Below are positions 20,021-30,453 of a DNA stretch of 64,000 bases, piece by piece; the first letter of the stretch is position 1, and each line of letters begins with the position of its first letter. This DNA is from a bacterium (GTDB taxonomy: Bacteria; Patescibacteriota; Gracilibacteria; BD1-5; UBA6164): the NCBI GenBank assembly GCA_024635485.1, contig JAGXIV010000024.1:1-64000 (forward strand). The letters are read 5' to 3'. The position numbers and the translations under genes are program-made. Below the pieces are notes generated by a model, which did no database searches, was not told the DNA's origin, and saw only the letters and a program-made list of their open reading frames with translations.

Positions 20021-22252
20021 TTATTTTATAAAACCGTTATTAACTATTTTTTTAGACCTTGGAAATGGAATTTCTATAATATCTCAAGGAGCTGGAATTT
20101 TAATCGATTTTTTATTTCTAACTAAAGGATCTGCAGCAAGTTTAAATCTATCATTTCAACCATGAACTATAGTAGTGACTCTTGCAGCACTAGAGTTTAA
20201 ATACTTAATTAAAGTGGACTTTCAAGCATGTCATGAAAATCAAGATATATCTTGTATTCTAGATCTTACATTAAATATTTCTCCATCAATAATAACTTGG
20301 GAATCAGTTTTAAGCTTTCAACCTAAAGATTCTGGTGGAGCATATCAAGTAAAAATAATTGTTGAATCTACCTTACTTGTTAATCATTTTAAATGTTCAA
20401 CTACAGGTCCTCCTTCACACATTCATCCAGATGAAACATAAATCTTTGTTCTTCTATCTTTTTTCTTAGAATCATTTATATTTTTATAATCATCAATAAG
20501 AAGCTTAGATTCTTTAGGTTTTAAAAATTTTATTTTTTCTTTTCAAAATCTTTCTAATTGTGATTCTGGAGTTAGTTTATCGTAAATGTCAGGTTTAAAT
20601 ACTTGAAACACTGTTCATAATGCGTGAGAAAGAGGACTATCAGAAATAATCGTTATATCTAGTCTATCTATCTCTCATTCATTGAATTGGATTTTTTCTT
20701 GAATCACATGAATTTCAGCTTGTATTGTTTCTAAGATCTCAAATTGTTCATCTGAAATATTTTCATTTTCAGTTCAATTATTACTTTCACCGTGAGATTT
20801 TTTGAGTTTTTTGAAATCCTTAATATCTTTTTTATAATTTCTATTTTCCTCAATGAGGGCTTTTCTTCTAGGTTCAATAACTTGTTCTATGTAGTCTAGA
20901 AGCAAGAGTAAAGTATCTTGTGTTCGTTGTAGAGCAAATGTAGGAAGAAGAATATGTTTTCAAGAATCAAGTAATACATCAAATAATTTTTGAATAGATT
21001 CTAAACTATCTGGATGTTCCTTATCAGCGTATGTCCCTTCAACTTCTAAAAATTCGTATTCTCAGCTTGGAAATTGTATATTTCAAGCATTATTTCAATC
21101 GTGTTCTCGTCATAAATCTCATGATATTCTGTATCTTAAATTTTGTTCTCTCGTTTCTTTTCAAAAGTTTTGAGTATTATCTCATTTTAGGATGGATTCA
21201 ACTCTTACAGTAAACTCAACTTGTACTGATCATAAAATATGTCACGCATCAAAAAGTTCTAAAAATATTTCCCTTATTTTTGGAGTTTCTTTTAAATCTT
21301 TTGCTCAAACATGTGAAGAAACAAAATCTAATTTAATTATCTGTTCTGGACTCAATGTTACTATTGAGTGAACATCTCAAGAATCTTTAGGAATTCTTCA
21401 ATTTAAATCTTCTGAGATTCTAACATCAGAACTCGTCTCAAAAAATCTTTCATATTTTGTCCCTACAACATTTCATGTCGATAAAATATCTTCATCTTTC
21501 AATGATACTTCCTCTTCACTATTATCTGTAATTCAAAATATATCATCGAATAAAGGTTCAGTGAGGAGAAATCATTTATCTCAAGTAAATAAAAATATAA
21601 CATCATTCTTTGAAAATAATGGTTCAATTACATTTCATAAAAGTAGACTAATATCACCATCTACCCCTTCAATATCTCAAATGAATTCGTTGAGTTTGTC
21701 CTCTCAAAGTTCATTTAAAACATTAGTATTTTCTTGAGATAACTTATCTTTTACTCATTTTTTAAGTCAGTTATCATCAAGTTTCTTTAAATTGGTTACA
21801 TATTTTTTTACTTTTCTATATCTATCCCCGTCTCGTTTATTTTGTTCAATCGAATTTAAATAATTATCTAACATCAATTTTGCTGAATCTTTCAAAGAAA
21901 TTTCAGCTAATGCTTTTGTTTCTGGAGTCATAAATATTTTTCCAGTAAATCATAGTTTTGTAAGCATTGGTAATCTTCAAACATGGTCGAGATGAGCATG
22001 AGTGATAATAATATAATCTGCTTTTAAAATTTCTGGATCAATATTTTCATTTAATTCTCATAATTTTTGTCCTCATTGGTACAATCAAAAATCAACAACT
22101 ACTGATATAAACTTTCATTGAGTATCTTGAAATTTTATAATTTTGCATGATCATGTTAAAGGAGTTTCTTGATTATCATCTTCTATTCAACCTATATATT
22201 TTATTTTCATTCAAGCAAAAGTATCTCTAGATTTATTTTTTTTCTCCAACAT
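20021..22252 (-). CDS. Metallo-beta-lactamase/beta-CASP ribonuclease with large insertions
   Basis: A 743-residue nuclease-like protein. The metal site motif THAHLDHVGRL is at about residues 83-93, later LFDAGHILGSVQVEF supplies a metal ligand, and the C-terminal FSGHAGKSTLIKYL and IVHGGNDRFKLA correspond to beta-CASP motifs B and C. The DAGHILGS form is that of CPSF-73/Ysh1-type (COG1236) enzymes rather than RNase J. Such enzymes are usually 430-470 residues; this one has an acidic insertion of roughly 140 residues after the first motif and a helical, Lys/Glu-rich insertion near 490-560. Members process or degrade RNA in the cytosol. ATG at 22252 is used; an ATG 14 codons downstream is an alternative start. 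Confidence 0.85.
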
Positions 22253-22279
22253 ATGTTTTATTTACAAAAATATATTATT

Positions 22280-22307
22280 ACTATAAATTATTTATACTAA
22301 CTGTCAA
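22280..22307 (-). promoter_or_regulatory. Promoter of the beta-CASP gene
   Basis: On the minus strand TTGACA (22307-22302) and TATAGT (22285-22280) are separated by 16 bases, about 28 bases before the ATG. The boxes and spacing fit a housekeeping sigma factor. Confidence 0.6.
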
Positions 22308-22324
22308 AATTATTTTATAATATA

Positions 22325-22356
22325 AAAAATCTCAGAATTAGTTCTGAGATTTTTTA
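22325..22356. terminator. Hairpin terminator
   Basis: AAATCTCAGAA-TTAG-TTCTGAGATTT with flanking A and T runs. It lies 20 bases after the stop of the minus-strand gene at 22377. Confidence 0.85.
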
Positions 22357-22376
22357 TTATTATTATTAATGTATGT

Positions 22377-23111
22377 TTATTTCTTTACGCTTCTATTTGC
22401 GTTATGCTCTTTCACTGGATCGAGTTTCATTCCTTCGAGTTCCTCGATATTTGAAGTAATCTTTTTTGATTCACTCTCTAGTTGTTTCATATCAGATTCA
22501 AGTTCTTGTACTTGAGTTTGTAGTTCTGTAATTTGAGACTTAATTTCTTCTTCTTTTTTTGCTTTATTTTCAGTATCAGTTGCAATAGCTTCTTGTCTCT
22601 TTTGAAGTTTACTAATAGTAGCTGAAAGTATATCATTCAAACTTTCATGAGAATCACTGACAGAAGTCGATTCAGGAGAAGTCTCTGGAGCTGATTTAGA
22701 TATACCAGTTTCTTGTGATTGAGAATCACTCATAGTTTCTTGTTTATCTTCTGCACTTGCAGTGAGATCCATACCAAAGTCATTGGAATCTTCCTTTGAT
22801 TCTATTACTGATTGAGTTGAAGAACTCTCTTCATTTGATGTTGAAGCTTCATGAGGAGTTTGAGATTGAATATCATCAATAGAACCTAGCGAATTCTCGC
22901 TATCTTCTACTGAAGTAGATTCTTGTATATCTGTAATTTGCGTATCAATATCAGAAGTAGTATCTTCCTTCATTTCAATCTTAGGCTCAGATGATGTTCC
23001 ATCATCATCTCAAAAATCAAAAGTAAAGTCCATTTCACTATCAGAAGTATCGGAAGAATCATCTGTAATGATAAGGAGATCTTCGTCTTGAGTAGTAGTT
23101 GTTTGAGACAT
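22377..23111 (-). CDS. Acidic Ser/Thr-rich protein with C-terminal coiled coil
   Basis: A 244-residue protein. Residues 1-140 are low-complexity and very acidic, rich in Ser, Thr, Glu and Asp and probably disordered. Residues about 145-225 form a heptad-patterned coiled coil (LQKRQEAIATDTENKAKKEE and onward) ending in a short basic tail (RSVKK). One TGA-Gly codon near residue 38 joins the first 46 residues to the rest. There is no signal peptide. Function unknown; the layout suits a scaffold or partition-type adaptor. It is divergent from the YbaB gene. Confidence 0.75.
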
Positions 23112-23248
23112 ATGACATATGCTTAATAAATATATACTCGTATCATAACATACTCTAAGCTCGTGTGCAAAAATATAAAAGTTTTATTCTTGAAAAAAAA
23201 TAAAAGCCCTCTATAATCAGTGACATTATAATATAAATAATACCAAAT

Positions 23249-23569
23249 ATGGATTTTAGTAAAGCTGGAGAGCTCATGAAGCTCCAACAAGAAGCAATGA
23301 AAGTAAAAAAAGAGCTTGAAAATACTCTTATTGAAGCAGAAGTAGATGGACTTGTTATTACAGTAAATGGAGAAATGAAAGTCGAAAAAGTTGAGTTTGA
23401 AAGTGATGCACTTATCGGCAATAAAGCTGGACTTGAAAAAGCAATTCAAGAAGCTGTAAATAAAGGAATGAAAAAAGCTCAAGACGTTGCAGGTGAAAAA
23501 ATGCAAGGAGTTATGCAAGGAATGGGGATGGGTGATATGCTCGGAGGTCTTCCAGGTATGACAAAATAA
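23249..23569 (+). CDS. YbaB/EbfC nucleoid-associated protein
   Basis: A 106-residue protein with the full YbaB/EbfC pattern: N-terminal helix LMKLQQEAMKVKKELENTLI, beta core VDGLVITVNGEMKVEKVEF, and the C-terminal helix KAIQEAVNKGMKKAQDVAGE followed by a Met/Gly-rich tail. These proteins dimerise and bind DNA, shaping the nucleoid; the gene often lies beside dnaX-recR, but not here. It is one of few genes in the window without any TGA. A terminator follows 16 bases after the stop. Confidence 0.92.
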   Translation: MDFSKAGELMKLQQEAMKVKKELENTLIEAEVDGLVITVNGEMKVEKVEFESDALIGNKAGLEKAIQEAVNKGMKKAQDVAGEKMQGVMQGMGMGDMLGGLPGMTK

Positions 23570-23584
23570 TTATTCATTGTAAAT

Positions 23585-23620
23585 AAAAAAAGAGAGAAAT
23601 TAAATTTTTCTCTCTTTTTT
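23585..23620. terminator. Bidirectional hairpin terminator
   Basis: AAAAAAGAGAGAAA / TTTCTCTCTTTTTT around a short AT loop. It serves the YbaB gene and the convergent bat operon. Confidence 0.85.
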
Positions 23621-23624
23621 TATT

Positions 23625-24377
23625 TTACCAGTCTTTTTCTCATTGCCTTCCTATAAATGCATCAAAGGCTCTTTCAAAATCACTTGCCTGAGTTTGTTTA
23701 TCAAAATATCGTTGATTACTGACTTGGTCTTGTTTCAGATCTCTAACCGCTTGGTCAAGTGCTTCTTTCTCTTGTTGACTCAGCTGTGATATTGTATCAT
23801 CTTGTCAGAGTTGATATTCTTCAGGTCTACTATTTTGTATTGCTTCATTTCCATTATTTTGAGACTCTCAAGATTGCTTATCTCATGGATTTTCTCCAGA
23901 TTCTCAGCTTTGAGATGATTCCTCTCATCCATTTCAGTCCTTTTGTTCTTCCTCTTGTCCATTCTGATTTTCATCTCAGGAATCTTGTTCCTTTTGTTTT
24001 TGCTCTTGTTCTTGCTGTTTTTCTTCTTCTTGTTGCTTCAAGGTATCCAAAATATTTTTTGTATACTCATAATTAAATCGTGTATCTTCATTTTCTTCCA
24101 TCACCAGTGAACCTGAATATGAATGTACTGCTGCTTCAAGTTCATCTAAACTATCAATTTCTTCCTGATTTATAAATTTTTTGAAGAGACTATTTCAAAG
24201 ATTATGAAGATTCTCAGGAGATTTTTTTACATGTTGAAATGTAGTAAGAGCCTTTTCATAGTCTCAAGTATCATACATTTTCTGAGCATGTATCTTTGAA
24301 TAATAGTCATTTCACAAAAATACGATACCTCAAAATAGAAATATAAGAAGGAGAAATGTTGCAAGATAAAATTTCAT
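23625..24377 (-). CDS. batC: BatC-like TPR membrane protein
   Basis: A 250-residue protein, last gene of the bat operon. Residues 3-20 form a membrane anchor (FYLATFLLLIFLFGGIVFLG). It is followed by a TPR-like part (IHAQKMYDTGDYEKALTTFQ and LHNLGNSLFKK) and a long Gln/Glu/Gly/Ser-rich low-complexity region before a charged C-terminus. BatC/BatE proteins in the Bacteroides aerotolerance operon have this anchor-plus-TPR plan. It begins 14 bases after batB ends. The symbol rests on operon position as much as on sequence; no other function is suggested. Confidence 0.75.
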
Positions 24378-24391
24378 ATTATTAAAAGGAA

Positions 24392-25210
24392 TTATAATAA
24401 ATTTTTTCGTATCCAAAGACCCATATAACTGATCCAAAGCAAGAGTGCTATAAGAAATAAGGAAGGAAAAGATGTTTTTATTTCTGTCTGAATGATATTT
24501 ACTCACTGAATATTGAGATCATCACTATAATTTTTGTACAGACCTCAAATGTCACTTGCGAGTGTTTTTAATCAATCACTGTTCGCTGTAGCAATAACTC
24601 TTTGTCACTGAAACACCACATACGGATCCATTCACTCAGTATTAGGTATAAATCCTCATTCTTTGGTTCATACTCCTATAATGTATGATTCAATGTTTTT
24701 TTCTTGTAATCAAGTAGATATTTCTGGAGGAATATCAATTTTTTCTTCATCTCCATCAGTAATAAGAACTAAAATTCAAGTCTTATCTTCCCCAAAACTT
24801 GCTAAAGCATCTTCTAAGTTTGCTGCTATATTACTCCCTTGCTTTGTAAGATTTTGGTAGTTCACACCAGCAAGAAAAGTTGTAAAAAGACTTGTGTCAC
24901 TTGTAAATGGCACTACTCGTTGTGATTCTCAAGCAAAAATATTGAGAGCATACTCATATCATGGATTTTCTTCAATAATTTTGATTATTTTTTCTTTTGC
25001 AGCAAGTAAGCGAGACTCAGAATCCATATCTTGGACGTTCATACTTTTAGAAACATCGAGTGAAAATAAAATATAATTATTTCCATCACTTACGAGCTTT
25101 TCTTGAGTTTTTAAAAACTCAAAAATTCATAAAATAATCAGCACAAAAACTAATATCCATAATAGAATTTTTGAAAAAAAATCGGTATATATAAAGCTTA
25201 ATTCTTTCAT
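24392..25210 (-). CDS. batB: BatB-like von Willebrand factor A membrane protein
   Basis: A 272-residue protein with an N-terminal membrane helix (about residues 14-32), a von Willebrand A domain with the metal-ion-dependent adhesion site DxSxS in FSLDVSKSM (about residue 55), a conserved Thr in the GSNIAANLEDAL region and ITDGDEE near 150, then a C-terminal membrane helix (LFLIALLLWISYMGLW). This is the BatA/BatB topology, with the vWA domain facing the periplasm. Its ATG overlaps the 3' end of batA by 13 bases, so translation is likely coupled. TGA-Gly codons are frequent. Confidence 0.88.
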
Positions 25211-26208
25211 GGAGTTTTATAGACTCAAAAATATAAAATCGGAAGTAGGATCAATAACATACTTAAAACTACTAGATATCTCAATGAACTATGAAGTTCT
25301 ATACTCTGTGTTTCAAGTTCTTTTTTTTCTAAATTTGCAATGGTATCCAAAATCTTTTGAAAACTTTGTTCAGAATCAGCTCTTTCGTAAAATCAACCAG
25401 TTTCTTCTGCTATTTTAGTAAGAATTTCTTCATCTACTCCACTTATACGTACAGTCTGCGTAAATCATCCATAACTTGGAAGCTCAATCGTCGTTTCTCA
25501 TTGTTGTCAAACTCAAATAGTATAGACTTTGATACCGGCATCTTTTATATACTTAAGTGCGAGTTCTGGATTGACTCATTTATTTGCTTCTCAATCTGTT
25601 ATAAGAATCATTACTTTTTCTCTTTCATTTTCATCTCGAGTCAAAGCGTCACTTGCAAGTACAAGTCAATCCCCTATCGCTGTTCCCTGTAATTCTGGCC
25701 TTGATTGATTAATAGTTTCTATTTGTAAATCTCATATAAAATTTTCAATAAAAGTATAATCATAGGTCAAAGGGATAGATTGAAATGGTTTTCCAGAGAA
25801 TAATACAAGTCAAACTCTATCATTTTCTACTCTGCTTATAAATTGTCTCAGTACGTTTTTTGCAGCTTCAAGTCTATTTGGCTGTATATCATTAGCTATC
25901 ATGGAATAACTCAGATCAAACACTATCTCTATATCAATCCCATTTCTCTTTATTTTCTCTGTACTTTGAGTGCTATAAGGAGCAGCTAGAAATACAAAAA
26001 ATAAAAAAGTAAGCACTAAAAATAAACTCAGTAAAATAGTATAATTCGTACTACTTCTCTTATATACTTGATTGAGTAAATCCATATCAACAAAATTTTC
26101 AGAAGACTTTGAAAATGAATACAAAATCACAGCTCAAAAACATAGAGCTCAACCAAGAACTATCCATCCAAGAGATTCAAATCAATATTGGCTTAAGACT
26201 GGTATCAT
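25198..26208 (-). CDS. batA: BatA-like von Willebrand factor A membrane protein
   Basis: A 336-residue protein with two N-terminal membrane segments (about 12-32 and 55-75), then a vWA domain with the MIDAS motif IVFDLSYSM near residue 96 and ILITDGEANKG near 205, and a C-terminal membrane helix (YLVVLSMLLILLPILYF). BatA and BatB act together in the membrane with MoxR ATPase. The ATG is formed as TAATG with the stop of batD, the sign of coupled translation. Read with the standard code only the middle of the protein would appear, starting at a GTG. Confidence 0.9.
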
Positions 26209-27155
26209 TATTTATTTTTTAGGTAATGGCATAAGTCATTCACAAAGCTATCTTGGAGAGTACTCATATCTTCATTTTGAGAAAATTCTTTATAATAACT
26301 TTTTTGATATATATCAAATAGCTCACTCTCTTGTATATTTTCACGTTGCAATAACTCTTGTAAACTCGCACTTTCTACGATTGAAAAACCTTCATGAGAA
26401 AAAATATCACGTATTATGTGATTAAATTTTCGGAAAAAATCTTGCTGTGACACTCTCTCTTTTTCTCATCGTAATTGTTCTACTTGAGCGAGCTTTTTAT
26501 CATAATAACTTTGAGTCGGTGCAGTAAATACTACTTCTTTTTCACTTGTGTTTTTCGGTGTAATATAATAACGAATAAGAAGTGAAAATAATACAATAAA
26601 AAATAGAAGTCAGAAAATTAGCAGCATGAATGGAAAACCTTCTCGTCTGAGATCTTTAATATCATCATCCGTACTTCAAGAAAGAGTTTCAGAAGCACTT
26701 GGAGTGGATATATCACTAGAACTCGGATTTTGTGTAGGTGTATTGCTAGGAGTTAAAGATCACTCTTCCACGACTTCCAGTGGAAAAACTGTATCATCTT
26801 GAAACTCCTTTCAATTCTTGAGTATTGTAACCGGACCAATTGTAAATTTTCATACTACTGGAGCAGTCAGTCTCATACTAAAAGATAATACAGAGCTCGT
26901 AACTCCATTAATGCTTTGTGTATTTGAAACTTGTGACTGAGACAGCACATCAAAATTATCGATTCATGCTATACTTATTTGGAGATTTTGACCTTGAGAG
27001 AGCTGATTTTTAAGTTCAATAGCAACATCAAAAGTATCACCGACTTCTAATTGTGACTGAGATATTTGTAAATTTATATCTTCGTTTGCAAATACACTTC
27101 AAAATCATAGCAAGACAAATACAAAAAATAGTGATATTGATTTTATAATATTCAT
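26208..27155 (-). CDS. batD: BatD-like protein
   Basis: A 315-residue protein with a signal peptide (MNIIKSISLFFVFVLLGFGS), a beta-rich extracytoplasmic part resembling the Ig-like BatD domain (LQISQSQLEVGDTFDVAIEL and following), a Ser/Thr/Pro-rich linker, one transmembrane helix around residues 195-217, and a cytoplasmic helical tail. BatD (oxygen-tolerance, DUF/PF13584-type) sits in the same operon in many bacteria. It follows the DUF58 gene by 8 bases and overlaps batA by one base. Confidence 0.82.
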
Positions 27156-27163
27156 ACATTTAT

Positions 27164-28009
27164 TTAAAAAATATTTCTTTGTTCTTTTCGTTTCATGAGC
27201 TTTAAAAATTCCGCAAAAAGTGAACTCTTTTCATTAAGAAACAATGTATCAATTCAAATAGTATGCATACTTTTCTGAAAAGCTTTGAGTTTTTGAGCTC
27301 TTTTTTCTTTGTATTCTTGTTTCTTTGTATTATTGGAAAGATCAATTCAAAGTTTAAATCTTGAACTCTTAAATATTTCTAAGCCATTTCACATAAGTGT
27401 ATTTTCAAAATCACTTGAAATATGAATATAGACTACATCGTGTTTGAGGCTCAACATTTTAAAACTTTTTTCATCAATATTCAGCGAATCACTGAGTATA
27501 AAGATTACTGAGCGTTTCATAGATTTTTTCACAAACTGCTTCAGAGAGAGAGCATTGCGAGAACTTCTGAGTTCAAAATCTCAAAAATTTTGAAGTTCAT
27601 GCATACCTGTGATCGATTTTTTGGGAGTTATAAAATGATTTTTATCTTCACTCAAGATATATCATCAAAAATTTTCTCAAGATTGGATACTCGCTCTTCC
27701 AAGTAAGTCTATAATTTCAAGAACCAGTGTTATTTTTTCATTATTTTTTCAATAATATAGTGTTTCAGAATTATCTATAATTGTAAAAATAGTTCCTTCT
27801 TTGTCTTCCCTGTATCTTCTCATAATAGTCGTTCATTCTTGAGTTGATCTGGCCCAATCAATATACTTAGCATCATCTGATGGACTATATTCTCTAAAAT
27901 CCTGAAATTCAATTCATCGTCAAGAAAATGCAGCTTTAAAGTTCCCAATAAATAGGCTCTCCATTAATTTAGAACTCTTAAACCTAATATGTTGATGAGT
28001 TTGTTTCAT
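27164..28009 (-). CDS. DUF58 protein of the bat operon
   Basis: A 281-residue protein. The DUF58 signature is present: IGNFKAAFSGRGIEFQDFRE (about 21-40) followed by SPSDDAKYIDWARS, then a vWA-like fold with VIFILSDSLN. Start choice: ATG at 27964 would cut the usual N-terminal block, while ATG at 28009 overlaps the moxR stop as TAATG and extends it properly, so 28009 is taken. DUF58 proteins pair with MoxR ATPases and vWA proteins, perhaps acting as a metal-insertion or protein-complex chaperone. Unlike many members it has no membrane segment at the N-terminus. Confidence 0.85.
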
Positions 28010-28950
28010 TATGAATTGAGTTGTGTGTCAGTAAGTATTTTTTCGATGATATCTTCAGTGATAATTCCATCTGCCATTGCTTCATATTCAAGAATAATTC
28101 TATGTCTGAGTACTCCAAAACACATTTCTTTCACATCTTCTGGAATAACAAAATCTCTTCCTTGCATAGCAGCCATAACTTTTGAAGTCCGAAGCAGTGC
28201 AAGAGAGGCTCGAGGAGAAGCACCGTAAGCAATTTCTGGATATTTTTTCGTATCCCTCGTAGAAAATACAATATTACAAATATAATCATAAATACTCTCT
28301 GAAACTTCAATATTCTCAATTTCACTTCTGTAATCTAGAATTTCTTTTTTACCAAAAATTTTGGAGAGCTGTGTCTTGTCTCGTATGAGAGATTTTTTGA
28401 GAATTTGTTTTTCCTCAGACATAGTTGGATAATCTACGATAGTTTTTAGAAGAAATCTATCAAGCTGAGCTTCAGGAAGTTGAAAAGTTCATTCCTGTTC
28501 CAGAGGATTTTGTGTCGCAAGTACCATAAAAGGAGCATCAAGAGGAAATGTTGTTTCTCCAATGGTAACTTGACGCTCTTCCATAGATTCCAGAAGTGCT
28601 GATTGCACTTTACTTGGAGCTCGGTTAATCTCATCAGCTAAAACAAAGTTCGCAAATATAGGTCATTTTTTTACCTCAAATATTTTTGCATCTGGATCAT
28701 AAATTTTTGCTCATATAAGATCACTCGGAAGAAGATCAGGAGTAAACTGAATTCTTTGAAAACTAAGCTTCAGTGCCTGTGCATAACTTGAAATAGTACG
28801 AGTTTTCGCAAGTCCAGGAGCTCATTCAAGCAAAATATGACCTCATGCAAGAAGTGCCACTACTATATCTCGTTTTAGTTTCTCTTGCCCCACTATTATA
28901 TTTCAAACTTCAGCTTGGAGTTCTTGAATTTTTTGTGCGAATTCTATCAT
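28009..28950 (-). CDS. moxR: MoxR-family AAA+ ATPase
   Basis: A 313-residue AAA+ ATPase, first gene of the bat operon. Walker A reads GAPGLAKT (about residues 45-52, first Gly from TGA). Walker B is [10 protein letters not shown], the sensor region [20 protein letters not shown] is diagnostic of MoxR, and the C-terminal lid contains [17 protein letters not shown]. MoxR proteins act with vWA-domain partners in maturation of complexes and stress resistance. The operon order moxR-DUF58-batD-batA-batB-batC with overlapping stop/start codons shows tight co-expression; no promoter stands out upstream of 28950. Confidence 0.93.
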
Positions 28951-29035
28951 AAAATGTATTAAAAATTATTTCTTCTTATTGTACTTTAAATAGTATATTT
29001 TAAAAGTAAGAAATATATAAGAAATCCTATAGTAT

Positions 29036-29063
29036 TTGACTAAAAATACGAAATAACTATAAA
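29036..29063 (+). promoter_or_regulatory. Promoter of the 29092 gene
   Basis: TTGACT (29036-29041) and TATAAA (29058-29063) with a 16-base spacer, about 29 bases before the ATG. Confidence 0.55.
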
Positions 29064-29091
29064 ATATAAATACTATTATTGCTACATTATA

Positions 29092-29631
29092 ATGAAATTA
29101 AATACACTCACTCATATTTGAGAAAAACACATTTGCTATTGAGCAGAGACTGAGAGATGAAAACAAAGATTTGCAGAAATTGCAGCTTGAATATTACAAA
29201 ATCAAGAAAGTGATTTTATAGCAATAACAAAAAAACTCACATTGGAAGAAACACTCTCAGAGATGAAAACTCATAAATTCCAAGTACCCAGTCCATACTT
29301 GTGAGCGTATCTTATTAGTAAATGTAAAACTTTTAGAGAACTTATAATACTTAATGAAGTAGTAGCAATACCAAGAACGAAAGATATATTAATTACAACT
29401 ATTTTAATTCTTCTCAAAACTGATGAGATTGAATCTATAAAAAAAATAAGCGTATTACAAAATCTATTAGGTGAATTAAAGGATATTATAAATACTAAAA
29501 GAATTGAAAAAAATACAACAAAAGAACAAATGAAACATGAACTCAATCTGAGATTTGATAAGATTTTGAGAAATCCACACCTAGATTTATCTTTGAAAGA
29601 TCTAATTATCAAATTTATTGAATGATGCTAA
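29092..29631 (+). CDS. Hypothetical cytosolic protein
   Basis: A 179-residue, helical, Lys/Ile-rich protein without signal or membrane segments. It has two cysteines near the N-terminus and centre (HICYG, SKCKTF) and ends in EGC. Six TGA-Gly codons. No family is recognised. It is a monocistronic gene with its own promoter and a strong terminator shared with the convergent sodB. Confidence 0.7.
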
Positions 29632-29651
29632 AGTACGAAGAAACGAGAAAT

Positions 29652-29683
29652 AAAAAAACCTCAATGATTGAGGTTTTTTTATT
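29652..29683. terminator. Bidirectional hairpin terminator
   Basis: AAAAAACCTCAA-TGA-TTGAGGTTTTTT between the convergent 29092 and sodB genes. Confidence 0.88.
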
Positions 29684-29688
29684 TCTCA

Positions 29689-30264
29689 TTATGTCAATTT
29701 TGTTTCTAAAAGTTTCCAGTTAACAATATGAAAGAAGTTATCTATAAATTTTTTTCTATCATTCCTATAGTCAATATAATACGCATGTTCCCAGACATCA
29801 CATCACAAAATAACATCACCTCCTTCTGTAAGTGGATTTTCTCCATTCGGAGTTGAATATATTTCTAATCTATCATCTTTTTGAACAAGCCAAACCCAAC
29901 CTGAACCAAATCTCGCTAGAGCTTCTTTTGTAAAGGCTTCTTTAAATGCTTCAAAACTTCCAAAATTTTGAGTCAACATTTCAGCGAGTCTTCCCATAGG
30001 TTCTATTCCGTCATTTATCTTTAATGTATTCCAAAAAAGATTATGATTCCATATCTGAGCAGCATTGTTGAATATTCATCCACTTGATTTTTTTACTATT
30101 TCTTCTAAATCCATATCTTCAAATTCAGTCCCTTTAATAAGTTCATTGAGTTTTGTAACATAGGCTTGGTGATGTTTTGAATAATGATAGTCTAGAGTTT
30201 CTTCAGACATAAATGGCTCAAGCGCATTTTTTGCAAATGGAAGTTCAATGAGTTCATGTGTCAT
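29689..30264 (-). CDS. sodB: Superoxide dismutase, Fe type
   Basis: A 191-residue Fe/Mn superoxide dismutase, the normal length, converting superoxide to hydrogen peroxide and oxygen. The four metal ligands are visible: His27 in [12 protein letters not shown], His74 in [13 protein letters not shown], Asp156 and His160 in [10 protein letters not shown]. Gln70 in the NAAQ motif is typical of the iron form. TGA encodes two glycines, including the one before Cys-Asp156. No signal peptide, so cytosolic. It carries its own upstream region with an inverted repeat (30296-30309). With the two peroxiredoxins nearby it forms an oxidative-stress set. Confidence 0.95.
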
Positions 30265-30295
30265 AATATTGTATTTTTATTTAAATAAAAAACGA

Positions 30296-30309
30296 GTTAC
30301 TTTCGTAAC
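30296..30309. promoter_or_regulatory. Inverted repeat upstream of sodB
   Basis: GTTAC-TTTC-GTAAC, 32 bases before the sodB ATG and thus in the promoter or leader. It could be an operator or a small leader hairpin; no regulator is known. Confidence 0.4.
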
Positions 30310-30453
30310 ATCTAAATTCATTTTAATGCACTAATGTAAGAGCTATGTAAGGAAAATATAGTCTGATTTCCACAAAAATTTCTTTTTGATAAAAAGAAGT
30401 TTTTGATTAAAGTATGCACGCAAAAATTGCGTCTTATAATATTACTACAAAAC

